From NCBI RefSeq assembly GCF_003473485.1, contig NC_053044.1, positions 38,010,091-38,074,090 of the forward strand: a DNA stretch of 64,000 bases, in the 5' to 3' direction. This document shows positions 36,206 to 48,823 of this stretch, piece after piece. The translations under genes and the position numbers were made by a program. Position 1 is the stretch's first letter. Each line of letters begins with the position of its first letter. The DNA comes from Medicago truncatula (Eukaryota; Streptophyta; Magnoliopsida; Fabales; Fabaceae). The notes beneath the pieces were generated by a model, which saw only the letters and a list, made by a program, of their open reading frames with translations, made no database searches and was not told the origin of the DNA.

Positions 36206-37986
36206 TTGTTTATGTAAGATGCTTACAAATCCTACATGAGGGAGGTAAGTGTAGTTGAGAGTGAAATCAGAAGAAGAAAAGAACCCTAGAAAATGGATAT
36301 GCTGACATGAAACAGAGAAGTAAACTAGACATCCTCTGAAGAGTGGTCTGAAGCTCAGAACCACATCTCAATAAAGTTAGTCAGTCAGGCCCGGAGATCA
36401 ACACTTACAAAAGATTCATGTTTTAGCATGGAACCCACATGCTAGAGAGAGAGAAACAAGAGAGAAGAAAAAGCCCAAAGCCCAAAAAGATATTTTCAAA
36501 ATTCATTCATAGGGAAATGAGAAGAATCCCTATAAAGGGAACATGGAAAAGAACCAATCACCATGCGCTCCAGTAAAAAAATACCTATCTCTGATACAAA
36601 TTTTGTTTTTAACTAAAATATTATGCATCCGTAATTGTCGAGATTAATCGTTGAGATTCGTTTAAAGAGTTTACATCTTCTAAACAATTTTTTTTTTTTT
36701 TTTATGCATCAATCATGAACTAAATAGTTAAAGAGTCAAAATGTTTTTTTATATTGCTCGATAGAATGAGCTGAAAATTAAATGTCAAGTCTCTGAAAAG
36801 CACATAAGTCAACTTACAATGCTATGTTGTTAAATTGAACATTTTCATCTTAGTTCGAATTTGAAAACTCAGCAAGTATATATATGTAAATTTTATATGG
36901 TTGTTGTCACTTAAACTACATACAAAAAAATATAAATGCATGATCTGAAGAATGAATCATGATTTACGAAAAGGATTGAGGTGAGAATATGAGTAATGCA
37001 TTATTGATTTAATAATTGAGTTAAAAGAGAAAGGAAGAAGATTAGTGGAAGAGAGTAACGTAATGAGAGTGATGAGATAGCAATAAACAAGTGAGACCAC
37101 ATGGAGACTGAACATGACAACATGGGACGACCCGCTACATAAGCAAAAGCAACCCACACGAACGATGGTGGATTTTCGTGAGTTCTTTTTCCAACCAAGG
37201 GTCATTAAGATGAAAATTATTATTTATAGTTTAATTTGGGTCCCACATGTGTTGATTTTTCGTTTCATAAGTTTGCATCAATTCCTCATGATAGATCCTC
37301 AATTAGTACTAGTAATTAAATAGTTCATTTAATCCTTAAAAAAAAAAAATAGTTCATTTCAAATGGAAAATGAACTTCAATTAGTTTAAGAATAAATAGA
37401 TCATCTTATAAAAATAAATAAAAAATTGGGAGTATTGACTTGAATAATATGTTATCAAAAATAGTCATTTAGAACGTGCGACGTAAACTTTTATAAAATA
37501 ACAATGACTAGAATTGTTAACAAAAATTTAGAGATCAAAATTCAAAGGAAAAATTGATAGAGACTAAAAATAAAAGTTGTTATATTTAAAAAGACAAAAA
37601 ACATATTTAAATTAAAAAAAATTATAATGTTAAAATAGATTATGTTATGACACTTCGTGCTTGTTTGGTTACGTGTTTTGTGGGTACAAACGTGAGTCTG
37701 GAGCACTCAAAAACAGTTTTGCTATTTTTGTGGTGTTTGGGTAACTGCAAAAGTGATTCAACAAAACGTGATTAAACCCTTTAAACTCAAGTCTACTAGA
37801 AGCCATGAATTGGAGCTTTTGCAGCAACTCAAAAGCAATTTTAGAATTCAACTTTTGGTGGCTGATGTATTTTCGCAAATTACCCATGATATTCTTTTTC
37901 ATTTTCCTACAAAGTTGTATACAACACAGCCAAAGTGATGAATTTTTTTGTTGCTCAAATTCTTTTCTCGACTGTGTTTCAGCGTT
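36206..37986. other. Kinase 5' flank and gene-free spacer
   Basis: Positions 36206-36500 contain the probable leader and promoter of the kinase gene, including a GA-rich stretch near 36445-36460. Positions 37660-37986 hold sequence of the 'cttgtttggtta' type that often marks hAT-like MITE ends; the LTR at 37992 interrupts it. A possible right-hand partner ends near 41480. The frames at 36957-37205 and 37669-37989 are not credible genes. Confidence 0.35.
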
Positions 37987-37991
37987 CATGT

Positions 37992-40950
37992 TGTAACGTC
38001 CTATTTCTATTAAAACGATAAAACACGCGAATAATACATATATTCAAGAAATAGACGATACGTCATCAAATAAAATCCAAAACAACATGCATGTATAAAA
38101 ATCTCAACAGTCGCAACAGATATAAACCATATACTTCAAAGCATACATGCCATGATGTCAAAAATACATCAACATAAAAGTTCTCAAAGTCCCGACAAAT
38201 GGGTAAATCTCCAACATGAATAAATCCAAACAAATAATCTAGATAATTATATACAGACACCTATATCAGAGCCTATCCTAGACTCTATGAAACTGATACC
38301 GGAGATAGCTCCCGATATCCGACCAAGCATCAAGCAACTCACCGAAGCAACTAATCATGCACAACGTCTACCCATCCATACAGAAAGGTGGGCGGTCAAA
38401 ATCACTGGGGGTAAGTATTACATCAATCATAATCCACATAAACAGTTTAACATGAATAAATCAATTCCAAGTACTTAACATAAACAGTTAATTCAATATG
38501 TATATTTACATAACATTTCAAAATAATACAACCAAGTATTCACCAAGTACACTTATCATCAACAAACATCATTCACAAACTTCAACAATTATCATTCACA
38601 TGCCACAATCAACTCATGTTAATTATGCAATGCGCCTAACTCCGACACCTACATGCATGTGGTACCAAGCACAACAACGTCTAGGCCGTTACCCCATGAT
38701 GCCAACCGCACATCATATGTAAGAGTACACCTCCTCTTACGCATAATTATGTAAAAGTACACCTCCTTTTACATTTCTCATATGACTCGATATGACAATG
38801 ATGAGTGGACATAAGCAAAGACCAAATAATGCAACTACTCAACATACAACAACACAATGTAAAAGTACACCTCCATTTACATTGCTCAACTTCAACAACA
38901 ATTGCATTATCAAGCATTTACATCCACACACTCAACATGTCATTATTCAATTAAGAGTCATCACCAAAGATCATAATTCATTAACATGTATTCATTAGAC
39001 AACTTCAACTGCATCATATAGTTTCACCACTCCAAATATTTCTCATATTCCAAGTAAGAGAACATACAACATCTTATGATAAATATCATATCAACATATA
39101 ACAATTCATTCGCACATCTTCATTTAGTCATATAAGGCTAATCACGAAAGATCATAAGATAATTGGCTTAAAAGAATCATTTTCGATAAAATCCACATCA
39201 AGTTTGAAAAGAAGGTAACAATATAAAGTTTGAAAACTCTCAAAACAATCTTAATCAATCATGTAGTCATGAGCTTAAGCCACTTACAAACTATTAAACA
39301 TTAATTTAAAGAATAGCTCAAGTTCGTATGAGAAAACCCAAGTTCACATTTTCCACATTCCCACCCGAAATATCAAGTTTAACATGATTAAGATATTTGA
39401 CCAACTTTACAAGTCTCACCTAAGTCTACATGAACTGTAGGTTGAACTTGTAATCTCAATTAGTTTGCAAAAGTTCGTTTCGACAAAAATTCGAATTTCC
39501 CAAAATATACAAGTTTCAACCCAAAACGGAAAATCCCAAGTTTAAGTAAGCTAAACATGTTTCAGTAGGTTTAGGGGTTCAAACACTGGTTAAACAAGTT
39601 GAAAGAATCATTTTACAAAGTTCGGATTGACCCCCTAAAGCCGGAACGAAAAATCAAAGTGGCTGAAACTGGGAAAGTTCGCATAAGCAACCACCTGGTT
39701 CGCTTAAGCGAACAAGTTCCAGTAGCTACCAGCAATGTACGCTTACTGGTCGCTTAACGTTTGCTTAAGCGACCACCTGGTTCGCTTAAGCGAACAAGTT
39801 CCAGTAGCTACCAATAATGTACGCTTACTGGTCGCTTACCGGTTCACTTAAGCGACCAGGTCCTAGAACTTGCTATGCTGGTTCGCTTACGCGTTCGCTT
39901 AAGCGAACAGTCATAGTTCTGCAGAAAAATATTACGGGTTTCAACCTCTTTTCACCCAAAATCCCCAATTTTGATCTCCAAATGCCCAAATGTGTTTCCA
40001 GAGTTTGTTTACAGGTCAATACAACTAACAAGGTTCACAAGAACACAACAAACATGAAAACAAATGACATTTGAACATAATTCACCAATTCAACCCATTT
40101 TACAAAACCAACAACAACAACTCAATTCTCATCATCAAATTATGATTTATGAACACTCAAGCCATGAATCATCAACAACAATATCACTTAGCAACAACAA
40201 CATCAATCGAACATGAATCTCATCATAATTCAACAACTACATAACATAATTCAAAATTTAGAGCATAATTCAACATGTAACACATTCACATATTTTGAAC
40301 ATGCAATTTCACCAACAACAATTCAATTATCACCAATTTCATGCATTCAAACATATCATTATAATTAATCACTTACTCAATTAAGCACTTAATCATACAA
40401 TAATTGAAAAATTACACTAAATGATCATGATTGAATTCTAACCCCCTTACCTTAATTAGCTCAAACTTCACTTTAGCTCCTAGGATCTCTACCAATTCTT
40501 GAATCTTCAAGCTACTTCTCCTCTAACCCTTTTTCCTCTTCTCTTGCGCTTTTTCTCTCTACCTCTCTCAAAATATCTTATGTAATGAAAAATGAATGAT
40601 ATTTTCTCTTAAGACAAGGCTTATATAGGCTATTCTTCTAATAGGCTTAACCCTAATGCCTTAGTTGACTTAACACACTCAAACACAATTTTAAAATGTT
40701 TCTACACTCTTAACGGTAAAATACTAACAATGGTCACTTAACGGTAAAATACTAACAACTACACTAGTAACTTAATAAAATAATGGTTCTCACTAAAACA
40801 CTAAAAATAATTCTCACCAAAAATTACGAATTTATCCCTCTAGCACGAAAACTCATGAAATGCACCCAATGATAATTAATCACACTCAAGCACATAAAAA
40901 CACATAATAAAACAATTAAAAATAAATCTAACAAAAATCGGGTTGTTACA
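37992..40950 (-). mobile_element. Solo LTR, about 2.96 kb, probably Ty3/gypsy Tekay/Del type
   Basis: The element begins tgtaacgtcc and ends gggttgttaca, the usual TG...CA ends with short inverted termini. It is flanked by the 5-bp direct repeat catgt at 37987-37991 and 40951-40955. No gag-pol sequence is present, so it is a solo LTR or a similar remnant. Orientation is inferred as minus because the reverse strand starts tgtaacaacccg, as in long legume gypsy LTRs. Inside are an 82-bp tandem repeat with TTCGCTTAAGCGAA motifs and repeated 'agtacacctcc' hairpins near 38720-38880. The intact ends and target duplication suggest moderate age. Confidence 0.8.
39691..39855. repeat. 82-bp tandem repeat inside the LTR
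   Basis: Two copies, starting at 39691 and 39773, each beginning ccacctggttcgcttaagcg. Each contains the palindrome ttcgcttaagcgaa, and degenerate copies of that palindrome continue to about 39910. Confidence 0.85.
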
Positions 40951-40955
40951 CATGT

Positions 40956-42617
40956 TACCCTGCAAACCTCAACGTTCTCTCTTTCTTTGAGAAGAAGATG
41001 AAATTGGATTTGTATTTAATTATTTAAGAAAAAACTGTTTGACAACATTTGTTATTATTTTATTTTTTTTGCTAAAAAGAAAAACATTTGTTATTTTTTT
41101 TAAGAGACGAAATTTGTTAATTTATATGTGTAAGAAAATTAATATAATACCTAACTCAAATTAAACTATCAACTTAATCTGCATTTTATTTTAGAAGTTT
41201 TACTAATCTACAAATAATTAAATTGATAATGTAATTTGAATAATTTTATAAAATAGAAATGAAATCTAATTTTAAATAGATATTAATACCCATTTTAGTA
41301 ATTATGCATTCAAAATCAATTTTGGGTCAAACTATCCAACCAACATTAATTTTTAAGAATCAATTCTAAGTCAATGTATCCAAACATAAATCAATTCGCA
41401 TTCAACTCACTTTTAACCAAAATCAATTTTATCAAACTTAATTCTATCAAAATCAATTTTCTCCACTGCTGAACCAAACACACATTTCACATACATAGTA
41501 AAAGGCTATTCCATAAAACAAGAAATAAAGAGTTGTATATGATATACTAAGATAATAGTATGAAAATTGTTAGAAAAACGTATGCTTATAAAAATTAGTG
41601 ATCAAGAATGATTGGCCGAGTTTGAACAACGTCTGTCAGAATTGATGTGTGAGGTGGTACATGCATATACTCTAACGCTCGAATCAATAAAAGAACAAAG
41701 ACTGAAATGTATGAAGTGAAAAGAATTGTGTACCTTGCATTGTAGTGAATAAAAGTTTCTATAAGTGTCGAAGACAAACCGTTGTAGAGTGATGGAGAGG
41801 TTGTTATGAATGATCGCTGAGAGGCGTTACAAGTCCGAAAGGATTTGAGTTAGAGGAAGTGCTCTTGCATACTGCATTGAGCTTATTGGGACTCACTATC
41901 CCACTAAACTATCATTTGTCTATATATCTCATAAATGAACAATAAATTGAGCAAAATCAAACTCTACATCACATGTGATACATTTCTCCTATCTTGTTTT
42001 CAAGTTGGACATGGTATATATATATATATATATATATATCATGATAGAATAACTCTCAAATTGATGATACAAGCAGTTCCAATATAGTTAATTAAATCAC
42101 AACATATTTGAGTTGGTTAGGATATAGTTAAAGTATTTAGGATCCATGTGTTTGATCATCTTCCTTATAGTAGTCTTAATAATGCTATTAAATCAAGCAA
42201 CACAGTGACTAGAAATTTAATTTTTAAAGATGAATAAGTCGGATGTTTGAAATTTAAACTTCGATCCCTGTATATTACAATACATTGTCTTAAGGGAAAA
42301 AACATCTTTTACTCAACAAAAAAAAAAATTAGAATACACATTTCAACCGCCTGATTACTTTTGTTTTTGTTGTTGAATGATTTGCGGTTGTTAGATTAAA
42401 ATCCGAAGCTTCAACTTTCAAACAAATTTTATTATATTTTTTTAAATCTAAAATCCGAGATTGAAATCAGGAAGCCACCTAATTACTTATGATCTGATTG
42501 TCAAAAGCTATGTGATTGTTTGATTAAGATTAAAAGGTTCGATTTTCAAATAGATTTGATTATAATTTTTAGATTTAAAATTTGAGATTGAAACCAAAAT
42601 CTCAAACTTTTAGATAT
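40956..42617. other. Gene-free stretch
   Basis: Positions 41250-41480 carry 'aaaatcaatttt' repeats and end 'gaaccaaacacac', like the right end of a hAT-type MITE interrupted by the LTR. A minus-strand frame at 41595-41777 (60 codons, hydrophobic middle) has no support. A TA tract lies at 42015-42039. Confidence 0.35.
42015..42039. repeat. (TA)n microsatellite
   Basis: Uninterrupted alternating TA of about 25 bp. Confidence 0.9.
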
Positions 42618-42626
42618 GTTAATTGG

Positions 42627-43646
42627 GGGAGTGGTTATGGTGCATAAGGAAATCCTTATGCACCGTGCATAAATCTCATTTGAAATATAATTGCTTCCCT
42701 ACACCTCCAAGCGAAACCAAACGAAACAATACTACAACCTTGGAAATCATCATTTTAGTTCAATAATGATTTCAGAGTATTGATTTGGTTCAATGACAGT
42801 CACAAATGTCCTTATTATAGTATGTTTTGTATAAAATTATGTCAAAACCATTTTGCTGTGAAAATGGTTTATGTGAGTTGTACTCCAAAACCATTAGATG
42901 TACTTAATGGTTTCCAGCAGGTGAAAAAAAAACTAAGGACCTAGAGCCATTGGCATCATTCAGTTTTGGACTGACAGAATTGGAGGATGAGAAAAGAAAT
43001 GGTTTCTGTGAGTTGTACTCCAAAACCATTTTGCTGTGGAAATGGTTTCTGTGCGTTGAACTCACAAACAATTTTGCTGTGGGAATGGTTTCCAGAAATT
43101 TTTGCTGTGGGAATGGTTTCAGCAATTCATTTTTTGAGCTTTCACTACAAATCCATCAAACACTTTTCCAGCAACAATCATCAGAATCATAACACACTAC
43201 AAATTTCGAATTCTTATCTTCTCTTCTATCAATTTCGAATTCTTCTCTTCCGTGTCCTTTTTTTTTCGAATCTTTGAAGCTAGATCTAGGCATATGTGTT
43301 TGCTTTTCGAAAATTTTAAAGGTGGATTTGAGTTTAAAAAGAAAATGGATGTCGGATTCTTGAATTTTTTTTTGAAAACGGAGGTTTTTGCTATCTTCGG
43401 TGCGGCGCCGCCGCCCTGTTGGGCCGGCAGCCACCGCGCCGGCGCTTGAAGAGGAGGTCGGAGAAGAAACTCTTTTGCAGAGCATCTCTCTCTAAGTTTC
43501 AGACTTAGAGAGAGAAAGAGTGTTGGTTTATGACTTTTTTTTGTTTAAAGTTATTTTTATACTGCCTTTTCTTATGTAAATCCAATGGTTGTGAAATGTT
43601 TATGCACGGTGCATAAGAAAATGGCTTATGCACCATAACTTTTCCC
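42627..43646. mobile_element. Non-autonomous Mutator-like element, 1,020 bp
   Basis: The ends are inverted: the left reads gggagtggttatggtgcata and the right, reversed, gggaaaagttatggtgcata. A second matching block follows around 'tgcaccgtgcataa'. The element is flanked by a perfect 9-bp direct repeat, gttaattgg, at 42618-42626 and 43647-43655. A 9-bp target duplication is the hallmark of the Mutator superfamily. The interior has no transposase. It contains repeats of 'ttttgctgtggaaatgg' and, at 43200-43490, a gene-like segment with a GC-rich patch, possibly a captured host fragment (Pack-MULE). Confidence 0.85.
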
Positions 43647-43655
43647 GTTAATTGG

Positions 43656-44288
43656 ACAGCCACTAACATACGATGCAGGATTGCATGCAGTCAAACCAAA
43701 ATATGCTACAGTTACTGTAGCACACAGGTTTACCCCATAAGTAATCTCGACTCTTGATTTAAGATTAAACGGTTACGGTCAATTTCATTCGGTTAACCGA
43801 TGTCGAACATCAATTTAGATTGGACAAATAAAATGTGGTGCAGTTACTGCGTCTAATCTATCTCACATATTATCCCGATCCAAATATCAACCAAGAATCT
43901 TTGGTATTAGTTACTTTGATGGCATGTTACAAGCATCTCCCACCATTAGGAAGAAAAAAAAGTTAAGGTACGAATATATACCCCTTCCACTCAAATCGCA
44001 TGACATTCAAATCACAACGTGACATGTATAATTACTTTTTTCCTAAAAAAAAATGTATTAGCTTTTGTTTATTTAAATCTCAAAAATAAACAAAATAATT
44101 CAAAATTCAGACAATTATTGTGAGAGGCATGCCTCTCAATTATACACATTGATTACCAAAACATACCCCAACAAAGGAGGAAGTAGCATGAAGTATTTGC
44201 TAAACAGTAAACATAGTATCCGAAAACTACAAATTTCATCGGAAATGCATGCTTGAAAGTTCCTGATAAGAGCTGGACCAACCTCACT
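43656..44288. other. Gene-free spacer and PIRL 3' flank
   Basis: AT-rich DNA. The last about 150 bp are probably the 3' untranslated region of the PIRL gene. Confidence 0.4.
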
Positions 44289-47200
44289 TCAAAGCTGCTG
44301 ATTAAGATAAGCATCTGTGGTGGGAGATTTGGGTGACATAGGAGATCCAACAGCAGTTCCAATATACCCAACTACATTTCCAGAAACATTCTTCAACCAG
44401 GAGGTGCTTCTGGTTAACCAGCCACCCTCTCCTTGTTCTTGCATTTCTTGATTGCTTTTTAGTTCTTCCTCTTCCAACATAGCAATCCACCTCTTGGCCA
44501 TAAAAGTTTTTATGGCTTGGACCCCTTGGTTTACAATCTCCACTGGTGGCAGTTCAAGAGGATTCTGTTCCAAGTTGAGCTTGGTCAAATTATCAAGGCA
44601 ACCAAATGTATCTGGAAGTGCATGAATCTGATTATTACTGACATCCAATTCCTTGAGATTAGTCAATTCGCCAAATGTCTCTGGAAGTTCTTTAAGATCA
44701 GCGAAATTACTGCTCAAGTTGAGAATTTCCAGAGTAGTCAGTCTCCCAAATGCTGCTGGAAGCCCATGTAGCTCATTGACGTGAGCATCCAAATAGCATA
44801 ACGACTTCAACTCACAAATAGATGAGGGAAGAGATCGAATTTTGTTCAACTGAATCATGAGTTTCTTCAAGTTTGGTAATTCATACCCAATGTTTGTTGG
44901 CAAGTATGACAGATCGTTGAAGCTTACATCCAGCTCCACCAATGACCTGATTATACAAATAGAAAAGGGAATCAATCAATTGTGATAAAAACATTTATCA
45001 TTTGAAGATGTTTCTAGATGACTTGAGCATTTATAATGTTTGGTGTAAGATATGAGATAATGTGTGCAGAAAGAGAACATGGAATTGGTAATTTACAATT
45101 TCTGAACACTTAAATTAATCTTAAAAGGCATAAAAACAAATAAAATAAATATGAAACAATGTTGCCATATAAGACTTATAGTTTGAAGAGTTTAAATAAA
45201 AAAACAGTTCTTGCACATGCATGAAAAAAATCGCTCCCATTTTCACTATAAAGCAGTTCACATGTCTTTCAAAATACTCAAATGAGGTAAGTCTTAAAAC
45301 ATGTGGATGTCAGTGTCCAAAATAAATTTCTTAGGGATCCCAACCACAAAGGATAGCAATTATTAGGTGATAACGAGTGACGACGATAACAGCATAAAAA
45401 ATATTCCGCCTTTTATGAATCTATCACATACCTGCACTGACAAATGGCATCAGGAAGGGCAGTAAGCTTGTTTCCAGAAACATTGAGCAATTTCAACTTT
45501 TGTAGAAATCCAATTGAATCGGGCAGTGATTCCAAATGATTTGCAGAGAGATTAAGCTCCTCCAGATTTTGCAATCCAACTATTGAGTCAGGAATCACCT
45601 AGTGTGTTGAACGAAACATATTAGTACAATATATGTGGAATTACAAGAAAGGCCAACCAACTAAGTAATTCAGTACTACGTTTGATATGAAGTGCCAAGG
45701 AAACATAGATATTCAAAATTAAACACAGATAAAAATTGTCATAAGAACTCAGCATCCACCCTCTCTATGGTATAAAGTACGAAAATCAAATTTAATCAGC
45801 CCATACATCAACATGTTTTCTAGAAGTTTGAAGACACAAACAGAGCCAAGCAAGACACATTTAATTTTCAAATCAAGCTCAATTCATGTTATGAGCATAA
45901 CTGATAGTGTGATTAGTCTCATGTAAACAAAACATATCTCTGAAGTGCACAAAAAAATGCATCTATCCACCTCTAGAAGCTCTAACAGCAATTAAATAAC
46001 AAAAATTTAAAGTAAATTTGTGTGCATAGTGACCTGGTTCATAATTCTCTTCGGTATGAGGTAAGGGTTTGGGATACATACGCAACCATCAAAATATTAG
46101 ATATGTAGGCGTATACATAGCCAATACACTATTTAGTTCATTCTACATTTTAATATACTAATTGGTACACTATTAATAAAAGCATTTTAATAAAACTATT
46201 TAGCGATGGGGTATAGTTCTGGCCATGGTGGATGCTTCACCGGTACCAAGTGATTTTCTCTCCTCCACATCATGATTCAATCTTGTGTGTTGCGATCACA
46301 AATGAAAGCCACAATCTATGATTCATTGATATTGTCACAAATGAAGTGTATAGTGGATACTACATCGATTATAATAATCAAATTTTGCTTTCAATTGGTG
46401 AGCCATAATCATCAGATTTTTCGTCGGAACGCTAATGACCGTGAATACGATAAACTTACGACACTAATTAAAAGCAAAATTACGAGACCGTGCGTGTATT
46501 GACCGGTGAGAGTGAACTCTAGTGGAATCTGTAAGCGACGGGAGTGGTGTGAGTGAAGGGTTGGTGTTATATTAAACCTAATATAATATTTATAAAAAAA
46601 TATGCAAATACTACTGCGCGCGTGGAGAGTAATCATATACACGCGTCCGTGAAATTTCGTATAGGAAACACTCGTACTATATAGCAGTTCTGTTTTAAAA
46701 TATTTATGACTATAAACAAATAATTAAATAAAGAAAGAGTATTTAACATTTATTTCAAAAATCACATTCTAACAAAAGTCACGTTAAAAAGGAAAGTCCA
46801 ATAGTCAGCGAAAGAGATATTAACGTCGCAGCAGGCTCATATGTATTATGCTTGTCTAACATAGAGAGATTGCAAGAACATTAGTTCCACTCATTAGTTT
46901 AGTAAACATTGAGAGGTAACTTCATCACTATAATAAAAGCAGGGTAGAATGTGAATGGATGTGCAGTGAGCGAGTGCCATAGTTTAAATCTCAGTTTTTT
47001 ATTGAGCTATTGTCATGCTCAAATAAACCGGCAACAGTTTTGCCTCTTTTCCGCTTGTTCCTGCGAATTTTCACAAACTAGTTTGCAAAAGAACCGCGAA
47101 TTAGTTCTAAGGGTACTTGAGTGAATTCTGCAACTATGTTTGTGTGTATTTGAACTTGCTAATCAGTAATCACTGATTTAGGATTTATTTGGACTGACTT

Positions 47201-48068
47201 GTTGGAGTTTATTTACTATCAAAAGCAACTGTGAGAATGTTTATAAGACCACACGGAAACAGCCTATGACATGTCTATAATAGTCAATGAAAACAATTTA
47301 TAACTTACATGAAAACACTGTAAGTAAATCAGAAACTATTAGTAGTGAAAAGCACTTTACCGAAAGCAGATTCTTAGAAGCGTCAAGCACAAGCAAACCA
47401 GGAATCCTCCCAAAAGCTTCCGGCAACACCTTCAATTTCCGATCCGAAATCTCAATCCTTTCCATTCCTTTCCCATCAGCTTCCTGCAAAATCCCAACAA
47501 CCACTTCATCCACTTCATCACTACCATCACCCTCTCCTCCAACATCACCGGTATCTCCATCATACATTCTAACCAACTTCTTCTCAGCACTCTTAAGAAG
47601 CTTCTCATACGCCTCATGCATCTCATCAAGCTGAATAAGTGATTTCCAAACACGCTTTTCCTTTTCAGCTTCCTCTCTACACTGTTTCTCCTTCTCCGCC
47701 AGATGTGCTCTCCATCCATGAACCTCGATCTCCGTCGGCCTCGATAACAGAACAATTCCTTCCAGTTGTCGCGAAAGTTCGGCTTCTATATCAGTTAGTT
47801 TGGTTTTGGCGTGGTCGACTTCTTCATGAGTGGGCCGTTCGCCGATAAGTTTGAGAATGGCCCTGGCCTGTTGAACGTCGTCGATGGCACCGGCCATGGC
47901 GGCGATTAATTCGGGATCTGCTAGGTTTGGCATTTGGTCGACGATGCGTGGCTGTTCGATGTCGTATAATTCGGTGTCGGAGGTGGTGGCGGTGGGTTTG
48001 GTGGTTAAGGATGGGAGACGGGACATGACGTAGGAGAGGATCGGGAAGGTTCCTGGATTAGGATCCAT
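44289..48068 (-). CDS. PIRL: Plant intracellular Ras-group LRR protein (PIRL1/PIRL9-like)
   Basis: Three GT-AG exons, 48068-47361, 45598-45432 and 44946-44289, give 510 residues, close to Arabidopsis PIRL9. It opens [20 protein letters not shown], a start shared by the PIRL1/PIRL9 clade, then [20 protein letters not shown]. Residues about 60-190 are charged and predicted coiled coil. From about residue 205 to 440 there are roughly ten leucine-rich repeats with the L..L.L..N.L..LP signature. The 22-24-residue repeats resemble those of SUR-8/SHOC2. The C-terminal tail carries the basic FMAKRW segment and a Ser/Pro-rich end. Members of this clade act in pollen development in Arabidopsis; the molecular role is scaffold-like and unproven here. 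Intron 1 is 1.76 kb and contains an unidentified stretch at 46.2-46.7 kb that may be an insertion. Whether this is PIRL1, 3 or 9 cannot be settled by eye. Confidence 0.95.
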
Positions 48069-48823
48069 GGCGTTGGGGTTCGGGATTCAGATGAGGGAAG
48101 TGATGAATTGGTTGGTATATATAGTAAGAAGAAGATTAGTGTATTCTATTCAGTGCAACTTTGAGACTATCGATCTGTTTTTGTTTGCTGACTGTGACTG
48201 TGATCCATTGATTAATTATAGATTAATCAGTTAATTAAGTAATCATGATGATAAGGTGGCCTGGTGGTCACTGCTGCGGCACGGCACGGCACTGGTCGGT
48301 CATGCTTATTCACTTAAAAATATGAAACTATAATACTTTTAAGAATTTAATAAAATAAAAAACTCATCTTATATTTATATATTTTTGTATAATATGCATC
48401 CACCACGATTGAAACTTCAAAGATGAATCTTAAAGAGACGATAATATATCTCTTCATATAAACTTATATAGAACCAGTAGTTCAGTACTGTTTGTGAATG
48501 AACCTTCAGATCAGACTTCGGGGCACTGATATTTGTAGCTATGTGGAACAAGCACAATGGTCAACCATCACATACAAAATCAAGGACCTAAAAGGCAAAG
48601 CCATGATCGACTCTACAAATTTGTAAGGACAATATGCAACATAAATTAAAATTACAATACTAGTTATGTCTACTCGGCTCAAACAATAATAAGATTTAAA
48701 ACAATTAAGTACCAAATATAGCATATTGTATCAAAATGTTTCATCAGAGAAGCAAAACAAGCAGCTCCCACATTATACATGACCAAATCAAATAACAAGT
48801 ATTAACCCGTATACATTTATCCT
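48069..48823. other. Intergenic: PIRL promoter and C2/GRAM 3' flank
   Basis: PIRL upstream sequence with a short GC-rich 'ggcacggcacggcac' run near 48283, then AT-rich DNA to the stop codon of the next gene. Confidence 0.4.

Noticed and set aside
39691-39910. CRISPR-like repeat array
   Set aside because: The repeats are adjacent tandem units inside a plant LTR, without spacers of regular length.
41595-41777. 60-codon minus-strand frame with a hydrophobic middle
   Set aside because: No start context, splice partner or family signature.
43156-43485. 109-codon minus-strand frame and overlapping plus-strand frames
   Set aside because: They lie wholly inside the non-autonomous MULE-like element and have no recognised domain; at most they hold a captured fragment.
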